64,000 nucleotides of DNA from Paramyrothecium sp. XJ0827 (Eukaryota > Ascomycota > Sordariomycetes > Hypocreales > Stachybotryaceae). The stretch spans positions 2,666,001-2,730,000 of the forward strand of contig JAJFPB010000005.1 in the NCBI GenBank assembly GCA_020881915.1. Direction: 5' to 3'. Position numbers and translations under genes: made by a program. Below the pieces are notes generated by a model. That model ran no database searches and was not told the DNA's origin. It worked only from the letters and a program-made list of their open reading frames with translations. Shown here piece after piece: positions 9,137 to 20,557 of the stretch (the first letter of the stretch is position 1; each line of letters opens with the position of its first letter).

Positions 9137-11794
9137 TTAGACATCCATATCATCCTCACGGTCATTGCTTTCTGTCGTCACGAACACTAATCTTGTACCG
9201 TTTCCGGCCGTTTGCCAGACCTATCAGGGAAATGTTAGCACTTGGCACGTTAAACCACGTCATCAACAAGAGCACTTACGTCCAGACCGGCGTACTCCTC
9301 CAAAGCATTGAGCCATTGATCCTCTGTGAACCCCTTGGCGATGACTCGTTCTTTTACCTTCCTCATGCTCAGCTCAATGCCGAGCTCGTCATCCTCATCC
9401 ACGTCGTCTGCACGGCAAGCGCCAGAATCAGCAAGCGCTTTCACAAGGTTGAATATCCTGCTGGCGGCAGGGACGCCGCGGCGGCTGGTGCCCTGTTCGG
9501 TGTTTAGGCTATCCTTGCTAGCCTCGACGAGACGCAAAGCCTCGTCGACGTCATCCTGCGACACCTCGTTGCTGAATCGCAGGCGCGCAAGAGCCTGAGC
9601 AAGACGTACGACACCGAGAAGTGTACGGGGTGTCGTATGCGTGAACTGCTTGCCCTTCTTCTCGGCACGCTGTTGCTGATCTCGCATGCGGACATATGTC
9701 TTGATCATGTATTCTGAGACGGACTCGGGAACAACGGGTCGGTAAGTTCGAGCTTGGGCGACGTATGAGCGGACCTCGTGAGGTGTGAAGACTACGTTGT
9801 CTGTGCCGAGATCAGGGTGTCGGTTATTCATGTGCACAAAGGCGACATGCTTTGCCAGCTGCTCATCTGTTTCGCGAGTAGGGGTATCAAGAAGTAAGAA
9901 TAGGATGTCGAAACGAGACAAAAGAGCGGCGGGAAGGTTAATGTTCTCGACGGGAGAGATGCGAGGATTGTAGCGTCCATAAATAGGGTTGGCGGCTGCA
10001 AGGATAGAAGTGCGAGCGTTGAGAGTCGTGGAGATGCCCGCCTTGGAAATGGAGATGGTTTGCTGTTCCATGACTTCGTGAATGGCCGTACGGTCGTTGT
10101 CGTCCATCTTATCAAATTCATCGATGCAGCAGATACCGTTGTCGGCAAGAACTAAAGCACCACCCTCCAGAACCATTTCGTCCGTGACGGGATCACGCAT
10201 GACCGCAGCCGTAAGACCAACGCCACTGCTTCCGCGACCGGAGGTGTAGACTCCTCGAGGAGCAACCTTGGAGATATACTTCAGAAGCTGAGACTTGGCA
10301 ACACCGGGATCACCCATCAAGCAGATGTTGATGTCACCTCGGATCTTCATGCCGTCTCCCATCTCCTTCGTCACACCACCGATGAGCAGCAACAGCAAAG
10401 CCTTCTTCACATCCAGATGACCGAAAATCTCCGGGGCAATCGATTTCGCAAGGAGCTCGTAGACTTGACCCGATTGGCGGTACTTGTCGATTCTTCGAAC
10501 CAAAAGCGGGTCAACAATCATCTCGCTGTACGCCTTTTTGTGCTGCAAGATGTGGTGTGCCTCAAGATAGGTATCCGTCAAGAGACCGGCTTTGATCGCC
10601 TTGAAGCCTGTGTAAGGCGTAGGCAAAAAGATGCCCGAAATATCTACCACGTCGCCAGGGCTCACCTTACGAACAAGGCTGCCGTAGCAGAGTACAGTAA
10701 GACTGCGAGGAATCTGGCCAATCGGCACTTGCTCCGCCAACTCCTGAACCTTTACCTCCTGGAAAGGCAGGAACTTGGAAGCACGAGTTGACGGGTTGAG
10801 CTGACCATTGGCTTGATTCAGCTTGCAGTCGGATGATGGGCACATTGTCAACGGTCCGTATTGCCTGTCCGACACTGGCTGGAAGATTTCGCAACCACAA
10901 CGATCACAGGTATAGGCGCTGACCTGGACGATCGGCTTCACGTCTGACACGCGGGTGGCGATCGCTCGAATTGTGATAAGATGACCAAGATGCTCACCTC
11001 GAACATGCCTGACAGCCATAGCCTTTGCGGGGTGATCTTGGGAGCCTGAGCGGGGCTTGAAGACGAGGGTATACCGTCTGATAAGTTCGGCAGGAAACTT
11101 GTCCTCCGCAGCCGTAGGATCCCGCTCCGCAGCTTCCTGTAGCTCGCGATTGCGGGCATGTCGCCTCGCCATCAAGACATCAAGGACATCATCTTTGAAC
11201 CTGCAAAATCGGCGTCAGTCAGAGCCTAGAGAACCAAGGGCGCATAACATACGAGATTTCCGAGTTGGGCTGTGGCAGAGCGTCGTCAACAGCCCTAGAC
11301 ATGATTTCAACGTAATGCTTTGTATTCATCTCAATAGATTCCACAAGCTTGAGGTTCTCGTCGCCAGCCGTGCTTTCCCACTGCATCTTCTGTCAGCTGT
11401 TGCATAGTGAAGCGTTAGACGGCTGCGGCCTACCGATGCCAGGTCGTCCAAATCAATTCTCATTTCGTCGATTTCCCGGTCTGCTAGTTGTTGTAGCAGG
11501 TTCTTGTACTTGTATTGTGGTGTTTGTTGTCGTTCTTTCTCTTGACGACGGCGTTGGCCCGCCTGGTCATCCTCGTCCATGAAATCATATTCGTCGCTCA
11601 GATCATCTTCATCAATTGTAATCTTTCCCATTGCCGTTGTGATTGTCTGCTCCGGCGACGTCTTGAAATCCGTTAGGAACAACTGCAGCGCATCTGCACT
11701 TTGTCAGTCAAGCTGCTCCACCGACACTTCGACTTGCGGACTGACTTTGCTGGCTCTCGTAGTTAACGGGAGCTTTGAATTCGCGGAGCGCCAT
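9137..11794 (-). CDS. MCM7: Replicative helicase subunit MCM7
   Basis: Five exons on the minus strand: 11794-11746, 11693-11434, 11380-11253, 11200-9280 and 9220-9137, introns of 52, 53, 52 and 59 nt, giving 813 residues. Mcm7 is part of the MCM2-7 ring loaded on origins in G1 and the motor of the CMG helicase. Seen in order: [12 protein letters not shown] start; acidic [15 protein letters not shown] stretch; zinc-binding CDRCGCEIF...CPSSDC (about 246-274); Walker [10 protein letters not shown] (about 444); Walker [10 protein letters not shown] (about 506); arginine-finger SRFD (about 574); the C-terminal winged-helix region. The last exon encodes [20 protein letters not shown]; reading through its intron would end the protein early. 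MCM7 diverges from PEX1 across 494 bp. Confidence 0.98.
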
Positions 11795-12288
11795 CGTGGA
11801 GGATTTCTGTGCAGCCTTGGATCGAAGAGCGACTCGCGATAGCCAGGAGGCGTCCAAGAACAGACGTCCGAGTAGATGATGTCCACGAAGTGAGCGATGC
11901 GATGCAATGCGACGCGGCGTGTTGCAGTTGTGGATTGCACAAATTGATGGGCTGGGGGTGAACAGGGGTCATTTCAACCATCTTGCATGAGCAATGGGGA
12001 GCAAGACGCGTCTTTTTCGTGTCGCGTCGCGCACGGCCACACTTTAACTCGGCTGCGCCTCGCATGGCTGTGGCTGATGCTTGCCTCGGGATCGGAGAGA
12101 ATGGTAGAGCGACCCACTTGCTGTCGGTCCCTTGAGGTGGGAATGCATGTGCGGTTGACCTCGGCTGTCCATAACCACCGGCACCTGGGCGTGGAAGCTT
12201 CGCCATCCAGTATCCGGAGTCAATTCACTCCCTGCGCATTGTCGGATTCTTTTCTAGAGCTTACGAACAACGAGTAGAGCGCGTTGCA
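11795..12288. promoter_or_regulatory. Shared divergent promoter, MCM7 / PEX1
   Basis: 494 bp between divergent start codons. ACGCGTC at 12007-12013 contains ACGCGT, the core of the yeast MCB/MBF site used for G1/S genes, in a plausible place for MCM7. GACGCG and GTCGCG repeats lie around it (11910-12030). The functional reading is inference. Confidence 0.5.
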
Positions 12289-15200
12289 ATGGCATCAAGA
12301 AAGAATGCGCAGTCCGTTCCCGCCGAGCTCTCACTAGTCCACCTCAAGAGCTGCTTGGTGAACCTTCCGCCCAGTCTTGTATCATTGCTAGTCAATATCA
12401 ACACTGTAAGCCGTTCGTTTACATCTCTGACGCTTTCCGAACACACTAACAGGACCTCTCTAGCCCGCTCAAAATGTCGTTGTCGAACTCAGCTACCGTG
12501 CGCCGCCAAACACGCAGACGACCACGAAGAACCAGCAACGCTCGATATACCTAGGATGGACTGGAATGCCGAGCAAGAGGCGCGCAGCAGCGCCTTTGGG
12601 GCGAGACGGCACAACGGGGGGTCGAGGATTCTCTCGCGACCAGGAAGCACAAGCTGTTGAGATTGACGCCACTCTAGCGAGGGTGTTGGAGCTGTCCGAG
12701 GCGCAAAAAGTCATGGCTACCATACACGTTGACCCTCCGCTGGCGCACACCATCAACATCGAGCCTTTGACTCCAGAAGATTGGGAGATCATTGAGCTAC
12801 ACGCTACTTTCCTCGAGATCAACATGCAATCTCAGATCCGAGCGCTGCCAAACCCGGCACATGTGTTTGCTGATGGAACGGTTGCTCCTTCACATGCTTT
12901 GACGCTACACCTCTCACCAACCTCCACCGCCAATGTCCGCATTACATCCATTGAGCCAGCGCCAGCTACAGACACTGCATTCGTCAAGCTCTCTCCTAAT
13001 GCAGAGGTAATTGTTGCGCCGAAAACGAGGGCGAAGACATCTGCAGGTGTTGGAGACCAAGGGAGCGTTGCGAGCACCACGAAATCGAAACGCAGTGCAG
13101 CCAGTACGGCGCGAAGGCGGAGCGCTAGAGATGAGCGCAGGCCAACCATGTTCTTGCGAGGATTGGACAGAATTACGGTTGCTGACTGGTTCGACGATGC
13201 TACGTTCACCGGTGATCTTAGTGTCTGGGTGGACCGAGATCGACTCTTTTCTAATACATGGAGAGGTATCAACTACGTCGTAGTGGATATTATCCGACCA
13301 TCTGGCCTTCAGAAGGCCCAACCCGAAGACGGTGCTAATCCGGGGCCCTCCATTGCCTCGTCCAGGCTCGTCGCTCATCTCAGGCCATGGGACGACCCTC
13401 CCAACGGCCAGTCCGTTGCCCTTTCCCCAGCACTTTCGGCGGCACTTGGATTTTCCGGTAATGTAGGCGGTATTGTAAAGATACAGGCTGCACCACAACA
13501 ACTACCACTTAACGCGGTGCGTCGAATCAAGGTCTTTCCATTTGCCACCAGCTCAAAAGCCACCGAAGGGCTTCGCTTTGGCAGCGAATCCAAAGCCGAA
13601 AAAGAGGAGGCTACGAAGCAGTTCAAACATATCTATTCAGGCTCAGCTGGCTCTGACAATATTTTGCAAGGGCCTCTCACCGATGGGTCTGTCTTGGGCA
13701 CTTGGGATGGCCTTGAGTTCCCCCAGGGATGGGACGGTGGTATAGTGAAGTTTGAATATGCGTCAGACCTCAATTCAAACGAGCACAACAAAGATTCAAC
13801 GTCATGGGTGCTAGGCCTCGATGCCAAGATACCGATTGAGTTCCAGCAACCAACCCCACGACCTGCGTGGATATCGTCATCCACTGACATTGCCGATATA
13901 CAGCCAACCCATGACTCATTGTTGGTCAGAGTCGACAAACTACTCGACTCAATTCAAGGACAACTTGTGAATATGTCGTCAGCCTTACTTACGGGTGCCA
14001 TGGGATCGGGGAAATCTTCCATAGCAAAGTTCCTCGCCCAAAAACTTCGCGAAGATTATCTTTTCCACACTATCTATTTGCCCTGTCGCAAGTTGGTCAA
14101 CGATGAGGCACGGACCGCGACCGTGAAAGAGGCCTTAGATCGCACATTCATGTCTGCCAGCTGGGGTGCAAGACTGGGTGGCAAGGCTGTCGTCATCCTC
14201 GATGATTTGGATAAGCTGTGCCCGACGGAAACAGAACTTCAAGTTGGAAACGATAATGAGCGAAGCCGCCAAATTAGCGAATGCCTTTGCTCTATTGTTA
14301 GGCAATATTGCACACGGGATAGCGGAGTTGTTTTGCTAGCCACTGCAGAAGGCAAGGATACTCTCAACAATGTCGTCGTTAGTGGACATATTGTACAAGA
14401 AATAGTTGAGCTCAAAGCCCCGGACAAGGAAGCGAGGCGGAGAGTCATGGAGGCAATCGCTAAGCAAAATGCCGTCGCAGCAGGGGACTTGCAGGAGCAA
14501 GCGAGCAATGGCAGCCGGCCGACTACCGCAGATGGTAGCCTTGGTGGCGATAGTGGTGCCTGGATGGATGGCGCAAGCCAATCCAGTCGTGGGCGTCAAG
14601 GCCCAGAAGGAGGCTTCGTCCTAGACTCAGATCTAGACTTCCTCGACATAGCCGGTTCTACCGACGGATATATGCCCGGTGACCTTACGGTCCTCGTTTC
14701 AAGGGCTAAAAACGAAGCCATTATGAGGACTCTTGGCTCCTCCACACCCGGCCATGATTCAGAGCTTGTTCGTCTCTGTCGAGCAGACTTTGACAAGGCT
14801 TTGGAGGGATTCACGCCAGCAAGCTTGCGTAATGTCTCGCTCCAGAGTTCTACAACGACCTTCAGTGCCATTGGCGGACTGGTGGAGACAAGACGTGTGC
14901 TTCTTGAAACTTTGCAGTATCCGACCAAGTATGCTCCCATCTTTGCCCAGTGTCCACTGAGGCTGCGCTCAGGACTTTTACTTTACGGCTATCCCGGTTG
15001 TGGCAAGACACTGTTGGCCAGCGCCGTGGCAGGAGAGTGCGGTCTCAACTTCATCAGCGTCAAGGGGCCAGAGATCTTGAACAAATACATCGGTGCATCC
15101 GAAAAAAGCGTCCGAGACCTGTTCGACCGCGCGCAGGCGGCAAAGCCCTGTGTGCTCTTCTTCGACGAGTTCGATTCCATTGCTCCTAAAAGAGGTCACG

Positions 15201-16003
15201 ATTCCACGGGCGTTACGGATCGTGTTGTCAACCAGCTCCTTACACAAATGGACGGCGCGGAGGGTTTATCTGGCGTCTACGTGCTGGCAGCGACGTCTCG
15301 GCCTGATCTGATCGATCCTGCATTGCTACGACCGGGTCGACTGGATAAGTCATTACTGTGCGACCTTCCTTCCCTTGATGACCGACTCGACATCCTCAAA
15401 GCTCTATTTCAGAAGGTCAGGCTATCCGAGGAACTGACCAGTTCAGACGAGGCTCTGGCGGATATTGCTCGGCAAACGGAAGGCTTTTCCGGAGCGGACC
15501 TCCAGGCTCTTGTGTCAAACGCGCAACTGGAAGCCATTCATGACGTCCTTGACGTCAACGGGCCGGTAGCAGGGCCACGTCGCACCAACGGCGCAGATGT
15601 AGGCGGTTCTGGCAGCATTCCTAGTTTCGTGCAGTTTCGCTACGGGGCCGAAGCTAGCTCGTCTAGCCAAGCACTTGCGCAGAGTAAGTCGGCCTCGGTC
15701 ATCGAAAATGCAGCGATTCTGGCCAAGCTGGAACAAATTAAACTGGCACGGAAGAGAGCCAAGCAGGTTCACAGAGGGCCGCAGGCCGAGGACAGAGAAG
15801 AGCGAGCTTTGAGAGAGCAGACAGAGGTGGTTATTGGATGGCCGCATCTGACCAAAGCTCTTAGCAACACCAGAGCCAGCATCAGCTCCGAGGAGAAGAC
15901 CCGCCTACAGCGCATATATCGAGAATTCGTGGTGGGAAGAAGTGGACAGCTCAAGGATGGCCAGGGAAGCATGGAAGTTGGCGGCAGGAGTAGCCTGATG
16001 TGA
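12289..16003 (+). CDS. PEX1: Peroxisomal AAA ATPase PEX1
   Basis: Exons 12289-12405 and 12464-16003 give 1218 residues. Pex1 forms a heterohexamer with Pex6 at the peroxisomal membrane and extracts ubiquitinated Pex5 for recycling. The N-terminal domain begins VPAELSLVHLKSCLVNLPPS; splicing to the CTCTAG acceptor gives NINTPAQNVVVELSYR. A basic insertion near 160-200 is probably disordered. D1 has Walker A TGAMGSGKSS (about 552) and ILDDLDKL; D2 has GYPGCGKT (about 883), the Pex1/SRH-type LFFDEFDSIAPKRG (about 940), and ATSRPDLIDPALLRPGRLDK. D1 has DD where active AAA modules have DE, as expected of the weak D1 ring in this family. The acceptor just upstream (ACTAACAG) would break the frame. 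Confidence 0.97.
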
Positions 16004-16769
16004 ACGGATTGTGTTGGGGGTCCGGTTGCGCATGCCCGGTTATGGACTGGTAAGGTCGAGGTCTATACCATATAGACTGAGCCTGTATGAGGAAGACCTG
16101 CAGCACTACCCACAGTAGATAAGCAATATGTACAGTATTTCAAGCCTGGCAGATGCAACAATCGTAGAGTCAAGCAATTTAGTCAAGTGGGTAACCGCCC
16201 TCAATGCGGAGTGTCTTCCCACAAAACGGCTCCGAACCGTTTCTTCAGGGGCCCACTTGGAGTGGCGTGAGGTCCAATTAAGGCTATTTGGGTGGCCGCT
16301 CAAGCTTACGGGACCGACCGGGGTGGTCCGTCGCTAAGCCTCCAAGCCTATTGTGCCAAGAGGCGTAGCGCAGGCAGAGGAAGTCTGGACGAACACGAGC
16401 GCAAAGAGCCCGTCCTACCATGTGCACGTGTAGGGGCGAGTCTGCGCCCGACTATAGCTGACAAGGTACGTCGGCAGCCTTTGTGTTCATGTAAGTGAGT
16501 GTTGCAGCCGCAGGACAGTGCGGGACTGAGTACCTGAGGGTAACTGCCTGCAGCCACGAACCCATTTGTCCCAGCCTTCGACGGTGAGCCGCCCGGGGTA
16601 TTTTGAGGTTGAGGCGGGGGGTACGTGCAAGGCAGCAGGTTCTAAACCAAGAGTCTGTACATGCACGGCGCCAGAACCGAAAGATAGTACCCAGCCAGGG
16701 TAAGGTGAGATGCAGCAGGAAGTACATTTTGGCAATTTATTGGTGCGTGGCAGAGCTAACGTCAGGCAA

Positions 16770-16850
16770 GTAAGGTAGGTAGGTAGGTACTAGTAGGTAT
16801 GCAAGTAGGTAGGTAGGTAGGTAAGGGAAGGTACCTGTAGGTAAGGGAAG
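16770..16850. repeat. Imperfect (GGTA)n / AGGTA cluster
   Basis: Runs of GTAG/GGTA tetranucleotides (16772-16789, 16805-16823) with spaced AGGTACC-like copies up to 16850. The same tetranucleotide recurs across the intergenic DNA of the window. Confidence 0.85.
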
Positions 16851-17172
16851 GTGAAGGTGGATGACACCGGGAACACAAAAGAAGCAAGGCAGGCGGCGTG
16901 CCCACAAGTTCCATCCTTCCCCCACACCCTGGTCGTGGTCGTGGCCGTGGTCCCGTTCATGACCCCAATCCCGATTGGAATCCTGCCTCTTCTTTTTTCC
17001 TTCCAACTGTCTTACTTGCCTACCTACCTTGCCTTGCATTGTCTGACCGACCACCTTCTCTTCCATCTAGGCAACTGATTTAGTTGAGGATTTGTGAGAA
17101 TCCTACTTCCATATTCCATTGCAAATTTTTGTATATTGGTTTAGGCCCACACTCTGCGTGACAGAACCCCCA

Positions 17173-17217
17173 ATGGACAACGGCCTCGGCTTCAAGGACC
17201 GTTGCAATTTTGGCTAG
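17173..17217 (+). promoter_or_regulatory. Candidate upstream ORF of the CorA-like gene
   Basis: ATG at 17173, 14 sense codons (MDNGLGFKDRCNFG) and TAG ending at 17217, 68 nt before the chosen main start at 17286. If it lies in the mature leader it could lower or condition translation of the transporter. The transcript start is unknown, so this is inference. Confidence 0.4.
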
Positions 17218-17285
17218 CTATCAGTGGTCCCCCCTTCCCCAGTCTACCTGGATCAAGTGAGAATCCTACCTTGAACTTAGCCGGG

Positions 17286-20200
17286 ATGGATGTTTCGACC
17301 TCCAAGTACAGCGAAGTATACAAGGTCGATGATCTTCGCAAGAACCTGGAACCACCATTGGACCTCTGGGCCGATTACCTCGACGTGAGATATGCCAAAC
17401 GAGAGGCTCTTTACAATCGCTTGAAACCTTCAGACCAGGAGCAGATACGAAAAGAAGTCCGCCGCATCAGGTACTTCCGGGACCATTTCAAAGACTATCG
17501 CATCTCACCCAAGGACCGCCTTCCCCTGGTAGCGCTGCTGGAGGATTCCCGCACGAGATGGAGAGACCTGGCTCATAGGCGTGCTCCTGACGAGCTGGCC
17601 AAACTGCAGAAGGATATTGACAGAAATGGCGAGGATGCGAGGCGCTCCCGCAACCGCAATGTCCTTCGCATGGTGCAGCGGTGGCGCGACAAAGACTACC
17701 CCATTTGGCAAGACGACTTGGCGCCGGACAGCTACATGTTCGACCTGGAGTCTGGTGCTGATCACAGTGAAGACAACCCGAGAGAGTCCAACTACGGCTA
17801 CAATGGTTGGCTCATCGCCTGGGAACAAGACAAGGGCGGCGTCACTGTGAACCATCCCCTCATTCACGGCAAATTCCCACATCAAAAAATTGCTATGCAG
17901 CAATTGCTCTATAACAAAGCAGAGACGCCCCTCAAGCGCGACGCAGACTCCAAGCAATTCCGCTATTTCCATTTGCCGGCTAACAGCATGAAATGGGTAG
18001 AGGTAAGTTTCAGTTGACAATCTTGGCCACATCTCAGCCCTAACCTTGGAATCGATTAGGACGCGATTTCTAGATACTACGACGAGGACAACGTCGAGTT
18101 TGACGGGAAGCGAGTTCTCAATGTCAGGTCCAACGCACAGCGTCTGTTGAGATACGACTTGTGGAGAGGTCATCAGCGTGGAGGTTCCCATCTCCCTCCG
18201 CATTCGCGTCAAATGGGTGCACGCTGTGCATCAATACCCTCAGCTCCACATCCGACCGGGAAATGCTCGAAAAAGCCTCCCGGCAGGGACATTGCACTCT
18301 TTGTAAGCTATCAGCCATGACCCACGACGCCTTTGTGCCTTCACTTGTTCTAGCTGACCGTACGCAGATGCCTTACCTGCATTGGGAGGTGGAGAAGCGG
18401 CTGCATCGGATGGGCCAGTTCATACAGGTCGCTAAATCCCACAACGAGCATGCTGAAAGACTCCGCAGAGCAAGTACCAGTCGGATCAAGGGCAAGGTGG
18501 TCGACCTTGCCCGGTTAGAGTCGATGAACCCGGCACGTCCCAAGACTGCCTATGAAACGGATCCTAGAACTCGCTCTTCATGGAGGCCACAGAGCCCTCT
18601 AGCCAAGTATATCTGGCACGTCGCCAAGCTTTACCAGATCATTGACGAGGCCGCCGACGGTCGACTTATCGAAGATCACCTGTTTACAGACCCACCTCTG
18701 CATATGAGACGTACTCTTGAACAGTACTATTACTGGACAGCCACGGACACAACACGGAGGGATGGTGACCAGGTGGTGTGCCGGCTGACACGCACCCAAA
18801 CTGAGGATCCGGAATCGGCAGCGAGACTTGTCATGGTTGATCAATTATGGCTGTGGATCTTGGACGACAGTAAGGCTTCACATTTATGTCCGATTCGTGC
18901 ACTGTTGTGTGATTATGAAGCTGACAACATGACTTCCTAGACACCGTGATCAGCAGCTTCCCACGTAGATGGGGCCGGAACAAACCCGACCCCTCTGCTG
19001 TGCATCGCGGAATCCGGGATCGATTGGGTGAGCTAGGACGCGATCAGATTCATTCTGTTTATGACCTAGCCTTCATCGTCATTGATGAGTGCTCCAAAGT
19101 CTTCTTCGACCGGACGACCCCACTCGATCAACGTCCTGAAGTAGTGGATCTATTCAGTTCTGCCATCTCTAACATTGTAGGTCAGCGTTATTTCTATTCG
19201 TTCTTCACAACATGCTGATGTATGACCAGGCCGAGAAGAAAACATCGGCATATGAAGACTTCGGAAATGCAGTCAGCAAAATGACTGTTGACAGGCTCGA
19301 GATCGCCGAGCAAATGGTCCGCAGATCGCTCAACATTGGCTTCGAGTGGGCGACCCTTGTGGAAGCCCAGCAGGTCATTGATGAGCTGCAGATTCTTCAA
19401 GGCATCTTCTCGCAACAAATCACAGCCATGACCGATTTGGAAAAGGACTTGAAGCGTGTCGACTGGCTTGCTGTCTCTTACAAGAGAGAAGATGATTCAG
19501 AGAGCGCCGAGGACGCCGCTACGCTGAGGCAGCGGACGGCCCTAGACAGGCTTTCTGGCCTCGTGGCGGATATGGAGCAGCGAAGGGACGAATTGAAGAG
19601 CATGGAGGAGCTCCAAACGAAGACAAGGGCTCAGGTGAGCAACACAGCCCCCTATTTGCAGTTAGGTCTGGGCTACCTTGCACAGGGGCTAACCACTGGT
19701 CTTGAAAAGCTTCGAGAACTGCTCGACATGAAGCAGCAGCAAGCCAACATTATCGAAGCGAAGGCAGCCATCGCGCGTGCCGACGAGAGCGTGCTTCAAG
19801 GACGATCCATTGTCGTCTTCACCGTCGTAACCATCTTCTTTGTAAGTGGCCTCTTGCTTGATCAAGTCATGCTAGGATCTTCGACAACAGCTACTTGTGG
19901 ACACAAACTCTAACTCAAGTTAATAGCTACCCCTGTCTTTCGTGACTAGTCTTTTTGGAATGAACGCCAGGGAGTTCAGCACAGACGGCAATATGGACCT
20001 GAGTGTCCAGCTGAAATTTATGTGTATGTACCCCTTGCTAGCTTGCTTATCTTGTTGGGTTTCTGTGGTAGAAAATTATGCTGACAGAGTATCATCTAGT
20101 TGGTATCTCGTCGGTCGTCACCGTCATCGCGCTGGCCCTTGCGTTCAGCGGCTGGATACGCACAGCCCTCAGTGTATGCGGCAGCCTAGCATACGCGTTC

Positions 20201-20488
20201 TTTGAGGAGCGTTTGGGTCTGCGCAACAGGAAACTGGGCTACACGTCAGCGGCGCTCAAGAATAAACAGAGGGCTATGCACATGCAGATGGAGAAGCGGG
20301 CGACAATGAGGAGGCTCACGGAGATCAATAGACGCGTGAGTTCGGGGAACATGATGCCGCGAAGCGGAGGAGTAAGGCCGCCCCCGCTGCCACGGGAGGC
20401 ATCAACGTGGAGCTTCAGCAGAGTTGCTCTTGAAAGCATGGGACGGCTAAGGAAGAAGAATGCGGTCAAGGAAGAAGAAGTGGTATGA
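17286..20488 (+). CDS. CorA-like Mg2+/divalent cation transporter family protein
   Basis: Eight exons: 17286-18002, 18060-18302, 18368-18869, 18941-19176, 19230-19634, 19710-19841, 19927-20023, 20100-20488; 906 residues. A long cytosolic N-terminal part, a coiled-coil-rich segment (DRLSGLVADMEQRRDELKSM, LLDMKQQQANIIEAKAAIA), then two membrane helices: SIVVFTVVTIFFLPLSFVTS and ISSVVTVIALALAFSG. Between them is FGMNAREF (GMN at 756-758), the CorA pore signature. It belongs to the large fungal CorA-like group; ion specificity cannot be read from sequence. The ATG at 17286 is the first in frame after a stop. The last acceptor must be ATCATCTAG at 20099: the nearer CTGACAG would create a stop. The 75-nt fifth intron is in frame and stop-free, so the 931-residue form is possible. 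Converges on MET22 with 69 bp between stops. Confidence 0.9.
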
Positions 20489-20557
20489 GTAACGGATGAT
20501 GAGCTAACGAGGAATGATTCATGTCTCTTTATGTCTATCGTATCATATCATGTCATA
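20489..20557. other. 69-bp convergent gap with ATCATATCAT-type repeats
   Basis: Short space between the CorA-like and MET22 stop codons. From 20539 it has repeated TATCAT units in both spacings (TATCATATCATGTCATATCA), which continue into the last codons of MET22. The two 3' UTRs almost certainly overlap. Confidence 0.6.

Larger units (their letters stand above)
16004..17285. other. Intergenic with AGGTA/GGTA repeat cluster; CorA-like promoter
   Basis: 1.28 kb between PEX1 and the downstream transporter gene, both on the plus strand. No gene recognised. It contains the GGTA-rich repeat at 16770-16850, a TACC-type counterpart near 17013-17030, and a short upstream ORF at 17173-17217. Confidence 0.6.

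Noticed and set aside
17505..18212. 235-codon minus-strand frame opposite the CorA-like gene
   Set aside because: Antisense of exons with conserved protein and correct splice signals; no domain of its own.
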